From Oscillospiraceae bacterium (lineage in GTDB: Bacteria; Bacillota; Clostridia; Oscillospirales; Acutalibacteraceae), in NCBI GenBank assembly GCA_015066325.1, contig SVOP01000002.1, forward strand, positions 1 to 60,832: a DNA stretch of 60,832 nt, read 5' to 3'. Both the position numbers and the translations under genes were made by a program. The notes under the pieces are model-generated. The model did not search any database, was not told the DNA's origin, and was given only the letters and a program-made list of their open reading frames with translations. Below, piece after piece: positions 56,530 through 60,832 of the stretch; position 1 is the first letter of the stretch; every line of letters starts with the position of its first letter.

Positions 56530-58029
56530 ATGGTTTTTAAGAAGAAAATCGGTTTTGACAACGATATGTATATCGAAAAACAGTCTGAACAGATTATGAA
56601 GCGTATTGACGAATTCGGCGGTAAGCTTTATCTTGAATTCGGCGGTAAGCTTTTTGACGATTTTCACGCATCACGTGTTCTTCCCGGCTTTAAGCCCGAC
56701 AGTAAATTGCAGATGCTTTTAAATCTTAAAGACCATGCAGAAATTGTTATTGTTATTTCTGCAGGAGATATTGAAAGCAACAAAATTCGTGGGGACTACG
56801 GCATTACTTATGATAGTGATGTTTTGCGCCTTATGGATGCTTTTGCAAGTGCAGGGCTTTTTGTGGGCAGTGTTGTTATTAACCAGTTTAACGGCCAACC
56901 TTCTGCAATCAAGTTCAAAGAAAAGCTTGAGGCTCTCGGTATCAAGGCATTCGTTCACTACACTATTGACGGCTACCCCTATAATGTAAAGAAAATTGTC
57001 AGTGATGAAGGCTTCGGCAAAAACGATTATATTGAAACCACCCGTCCTCTCGTTGTTATAACTGCTCCCGGTCCCGGTAGCGGAAAAATGTCCGCTTGCC
57101 TTTCACAGCTTTATCACGAAAATGCAAGAGGTAATAAAGCAGGTTACGCTAAATTTGAAACATTCCCTATTTGGAATTTACCTCTCAAGCATCCGGTTAA
57201 CCTCGCCTATGAGGCAGCAACAGCAGACCTTAACGACGTTAATATGATTGACCCTTATCACCTTGAAGCATACGGTAAAACTACTGTTAACTATAACCGT
57301 GATGTTGAGGTTTTTCCTGTTCTTAATGCCATATTCGAAAAAATTGAAGGTGTCAGCCCCTATAAATCACCCACAGATATGGGTGTTAATATGGTAGGCT
57401 ATTGTATATCTGATGATTTAGTATGCAGAAAAGCATCTTATGAAGAAATTGTCAGAAGATATTTTTCGGCTCTTTGCGATAAGAAAACAGGTCACAAAAA
57501 CGATGGTGCAATTGCAAAGCTTGAAAGCCTTATGAATCAGGCGGGTATTTCTGTTGAAACAGAACGTCCCACAGTTAAGGCTGCTCTTCTTAAAAGTGAA
57601 ACAACAGGTAACAGACCTGCAGTTGCAATTGAGCTTCCTGACGGAACAATTGTTACAGGTAAAACAAGTGACCTTTTAGGCTCTGCCTCTGCGGCTCTTC
57701 TTAATGCTTTAAAGGTTGTGGCAGAAATTGATGATAGCGCCCTCCTTATAGAAAGAAAAATTATCGAACCGATTCAGGATTTAAAAACAAGCATACTTGG
57801 TAATCACAATCCCAGACTTCATACAGATGAGGTTCTTATCGCCCTTACAATGAGTGCAGTTGAAAGTGCCGATGCTAAGAAGGCGTTCGATGCCCTTAAA
57901 GCTCTTAAGGGTAGCGAAGCTCATGCAACTGTTATTCTTTCTCAGGTTGACAGAGATACTTTCAGAAAATTGGGTATTAATCTTACCTGCGAGCCTCATT
58001 ACGAAAGTAAAAAATTATATCATAAATAA
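56530..58029 (+). CDS. DUF1846 domain-containing protein
   Basis: KKKIGFDNDMYIEKQSEQIMKRIDEFGGKLYLEFGGKLFDDFHASRVLPGF..., PGPGSGKMSACLSQLYHE; start after GAAAGGGTGG. Confidence 0.92.
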   Translation: MVFKKKIGFDNDMYIEKQSEQIMKRIDEFGGKLYLEFGGKLFDDFHASRVLPGFKPDSKLQMLLNLKDHAEIVIVISAGDIESNKIRGDYGITYDSDVLRLMDAFASAGLFVGSVVINQFNGQPSAIKFKEKLEALGIKAFVHYTIDGYPYNVKKIVSDEGFGKNDYIETTRPLVVITAPGPGSGKMSACLSQLYHENARGNKAGYAKFETFPIWNLPLKHPVNLAYEAATADLNDVNMIDPYHLEAYGKTTVNYNRDVEVFPVLNAIFEKIEGVSPYKSPTDMGVNMVGYCISDDLVCRKASYEEIVRRYFSALCDKKTGHKNDGAIAKLESLMNQAGISVETERPTVKAALLKSETTGNRPAVAIELPDGTIVTGKTSDLLGSASAALLNALKVVAEIDDSALLIERKIIEPIQDLKTSILGNHNPRLHTDEVLIALTMSAVESADAKKAFDALKALKGSEAHATVILSQVDRDTFRKLGINLTCEPHYESKKLYHK

Positions 58030-58041
58030 AATATATTCAAT

Positions 58042-58070
58042 AACACCGCGAAACACTTTTTCGCGGTGTT
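58042..58070 (+). terminator. Hairpin AACACCGCGAAA-cact-TTTTCGCGGTGTT
   Basis: Strong inverted repeat between DUF1846 gene and metH. Confidence 0.75.
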
Positions 58071-58092
58071 GTTGCTAAAAGAGTGATTTTTT

Positions 58093-60435
58093 ATGGAATT
58101 ATCTAATAACAAATACATTCTCCTTGACGGCGGCTTCGGAACGGAGCTTATAAAAAAAGGTTTGTTACCTGAGGAGGATACAGTCAATGCGGTTTTTGAC
58201 CATCCACAATGGGTAAAAGAAATTCACAAAGCCTACATAGATGCAGGTAGCAATATTATTATGGCAGACACCTTCGGTGCAAATGCTTTTAAGGTAGAAG
58301 GTTCTGACCATAGCGTAGAAGAATGTGTCAATAAAGCAATTTCTCTTGCAAAAGAGGCAGCAGAGGGAACAGAAACCCTTGTTGCTCTCGACGTGAGTAC
58401 AACGGGAAAGCTTCTTGCACCTACGGGGGATTTGACCTTTGAAAGTGCGTATGAATGCTATAAAGAGGTTTGCATTTGCGGTGAAAAAGCAGGCGCAGAT
58501 ATAATCTGCCTTGAAACCTTTACAGATTTAAGAGAAGCAAGAATTGCTCTTTTAGCTGCAAAAGAAAATACAAAGTTACCTGTTACCGTAACACTTTCAT
58601 TTGACGAAAACGGTCTGACAATGAATGGTAGTACGCCATCTGCAGTAGCAGTTACACTTGTTGCAGCAGGTGCAGACGCAGTAGGTCTTAACTGTTCTCT
58701 CGGTCCTGACAAATTATCAGGAGTTGTAGAAGAAATTTTAAAATATTCCTCTGTTCCTGTTATCGTGAAACCCAATGCAGGTCTTCCTGATTTAAAAACA
58801 GGAAAATATTCAATGGCTGCAGAAGAGTTTGCCTCTCTTATGGCAAGGTTCTATGAAAAAGGTGCAGTGATTTTAGGTGGTTGTTGCGGAACAAGCCCCG
58901 AATACATTGCAGAGCTGAAAAAAAAGCTTGATAAAACGGAAATAAAAGAAAAAACTCAAGTAGTTAAAGGTGTAATCAGCGGTGCAACAACTGCGGTTAT
59001 ACTTAATGAACCAAGAGTTATCGGTGAAAGAATTAACCCAACAGGTAAAAAGAAATTCAAGGAAGCTCTTGAGAGGAATGACCTTGATTACATTTTAAAC
59101 GAAGGTATTTCGCAGGTTGAAGCAGGAGCGGATATTCTGGATGTAAATGTAGGTCACAGTGAAATTGATGAAGAAGAAATGATGCAAAAGGTTGTTACCT
59201 CTTTACAAGGTTCAATAGGTCTTCCTTTACAGCTTGATTCAACCTCTCCCGAGGTTCTTGAAAAAGCTTTGAGAATATATACGGGTAAAGCAATTATAAA
59301 CTCCGTTAACGGTGAAGAAAAATCACTTTCCGCAGTCCTTCCTCTTGCCAAAAAATATGGTGCAGCAATTGTTGGGCTCACTCTTGATGAAGAGGGTATC
59401 CCTGAAACTGCAGAAAAACGCGTTCAAATAGCAGAAAAAATAATAAATCGTGCAATTCAAATGGGTATTCCTAAAGAAGATATTATTATTGACTGCCTTA
59501 CAATGACAGTCAGCGCAAAGCAGTCTGCGGCTCAGACCACTTTGGATGCTATGAGGCAGGTTAAAGAAAAATTCGTAGTTAAAACAACTCTTGGCGTTTC
59601 CAATGTTTCTTTCGGTCTTCCGCAGAGAGAAACTGTAAACACCGCATTTGTAACTTTAGCTCTTGATAAGGGACTTGATTTGCCCATTATGAATCCAAAC
59701 TCTGCTTCAATGATTGGTGCGGTGAGAGCTTATAAGGTTTTAAAATCTATTGATAAAGACTCTGTTCAGTATATTTCTGCATTTGCAGGAGAAAAAGCTG
59801 CAGTTCAGGAGACAAAAGAACTGACTATTGGCGAATGTATTGAAAAAGGTCTTAGAAATCAAGGGGCAGAATTAACCGAAAAAGCTCTTAAGGAAACAGA
59901 TGCTCAAAGTCTGATAAATAATATTTTAATTCCTGCCCTTGATAATGTTGGTGCAGGTTTTGAAAGCGGAAAATTGTTTCTTCCTCAGCTTATGAGAGCT
60001 GCTGATGCTGCAGGCGCTTGCTTTGAGGTTATTAAAGAAACAATGAAAAGAAGCAACACCAAAACAGAGAGCAAGGGTAAAGTAATTCTTGCAACAGTTA
60101 AAGGTGATGTTCACGATATAGGGAAAAATATTGTAAAAACCGTTCTTGAAAATTACGGATACGATGTAATTGATTTGGGCAGAGATGTTAACCCTGAAGA
60201 AGTCGTAAAAGCTCAGAAAGAGCATAATGTTAAATTAGTTGGTCTTTCCGCACTTATGACAACAACTCTTCCTGCTATGGAAGAAACAGTAAAGGCCTTG
60301 AAAGGCGCAAAAGCCGACTGTAAAATAATGGTTGGCGGGGCGGTGCTTACCCCCGAATATGCAGAAAAGATCGGTGCAGATTTTTATGCCAAAGATGCAA
60401 AAATGAGCGCAGATATTGCAAAAATAGTTTTATAA
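58093..60435 (+). CDS. metH: Cobalamin-dependent methionine synthase modules (Hcy-binding, pterin-binding, B12-binding); lacks activation domain
   Basis: LLDGGFGTELIKKGL, GGCCGTSPEYI, VIGERINPTGKKKFKEAL, GDVHDIGKNIVKTVLENYGYDVIDLGRDV. Confidence 0.93.
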   Translation: MELSNNKYILLDGGFGTELIKKGLLPEEDTVNAVFDHPQWVKEIHKAYIDAGSNIIMADTFGANAFKVEGSDHSVEECVNKAISLAKEAAEGTETLVALDVSTTGKLLAPTGDLTFESAYECYKEVCICGEKAGADIICLETFTDLREARIALLAAKENTKLPVTVTLSFDENGLTMNGSTPSAVAVTLVAAGADAVGLNCSLGPDKLSGVVEEILKYSSVPVIVKPNAGLPDLKTGKYSMAAEEFASLMARFYEKGAVILGGCCGTSPEYIAELKKKLDKTEIKEKTQVVKGVISGATTAVILNEPRVIGERINPTGKKKFKEALERNDLDYILNEGISQVEAGADILDVNVGHSEIDEEEMMQKVVTSLQGSIGLPLQLDSTSPEVLEKALRIYTGKAIINSVNGEEKSLSAVLPLAKKYGAAIVGLTLDEEGIPETAEKRVQIAEKIINRAIQMGIPKEDIIIDCLTMTVSAKQSAAQTTLDAMRQVKEKFVVKTTLGVSNVSFGLPQRETVNTAFVTLALDKGLDLPIMNPNSASMIGAVRAYKVLKSIDKDSVQYISAFAGEKAAVQETKELTIGECIEKGLRNQGAELTEKALKETDAQSLINNILIPALDNVGAGFESGKLFLPQLMRAADAAGACFEVIKETMKRSNTKTESKGKVILATVKGDVHDIGKNIVKTVLENYGYDVIDLGRDVNPEEVVKAQKEHNVKLVGLSALMTTTLPAMEETVKALKGAKADCKIMVGGAVLTPEYAEKIGADFYAKDAKMSADIAKIVL

Positions 60436-60474
60436 GATTATACTTAAATTAAATTATTTTAAGGTTGTGATGTT

Positions 60475-60818
60475 TTGGAGAACAAAATTAAAAACCCGTT
60501 AGAGCAAAAACATATTCAAACTAAAGAAATGGTATTCTATCTTGCAGCTATTTTCTTTTACACAATGATGACGGGTATTGTAGGTTCATACCGCCAGGCG
60601 TATCTTGTTAATGTTCTCAGAATGGGCGATAACGAGGTCTCTTTCTACAACGCATTTTTGAGTATTGCAGGCTTTGTAATGAGCTTTGTTTATGCGCTTA
60701 TTATTGATAACCGCAAAATCGGCAAACGAGGTAAATTTATACCTATCGTAAATGGTGTTGCAATTCCTATAGGTATTGTTACAATTCTTTTGTTCTATAC
60801 TCCCAAGGGTCTTACAGG
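60475..60818 (+). CDS. MFS/GPH-like transporter, 3' truncated by contig end (TTG start; not in ORF track)
   Basis: Open frame MENKIKNPLEQKHIQTKEMVFYLAAIFFYTMMTGIVGSYRQAYLVNVLRMGDNEVSFYNAFLSIAGFVMSFVYALIIDNRKIGKRGKFIPIVNG... Confidence 0.75.
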
Positions 60819-60832
60819 AGATCGGAAGAGCG
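60819..60832 (+). other. Illumina TruSeq adapter remnant AGATCGGAAGAGCG
   Basis: Exact match to the start of the universal Illumina adapter at the extreme contig end. Confidence 0.95.

Noticed and set aside
1-60832. CRISPR array, tRNA, rRNA, transposase or prophage
   Set aside because: No regularly spaced direct repeats, no cloverleaf with CCA-type features in gene gaps, no recombinase-like proteins seen; the only tandem or inverted repeats are the hairpin elements listed

Overview
The window is a ~60.8 kb contig from a low-to-moderate GC, probably spore-forming Clostridia/Oscillospiraceae-like Firmicute. The taxonomy is inferred from gene content and style, not searched. Most of it is ordinary chromosome. 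It holds a classic rimP-nusA-rnpM(ylxR)-ylxQ-infB-rbfA-nrnA-truB-ribF-rpe operon, proB-proA-proC, cysK-cysE, potABCD, lexA, rsmA, rsmG-noc and a three-module metH. Many carbohydrate genes (GH127, GH78, GH43, GH31, SGNH hydrolase, class II aldolase, MFS/GPH-like transporters) are spread between these. I saw no rRNA, tRNA, CRISPR array, transposase or prophage. The most interesting locus is 8246-12229: a promoter, a strong RBS, an unannotated 20-aa ORF (MMMKMVRTRKNNPVIVSASC), a perfect intrinsic terminator, about 150 nt of further structured leader, and two translationally coupled ABC half-exporters. This has the architecture of ribosome-mediated transcription attenuation of a drug/peptide exporter. 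Other notable items: (i) intergenic elements made of serial perfect hairpins, one with a three-hairpin cloverleaf-like core and imperfect terminal inverted repeats; (ii) a set of convergent-junction terminators sharing a (T)TGACCC...GGGTCA(A) stem base; (iii) a -1 frameshift in rpe exactly at a T_TTA_AAA slippery heptamer; (iv) a single-base frameshift in a PHP-domain gene; (v) Illumina adapter sequence (AGATCGGAAGAGCG) as the last 14 nt of the contig.
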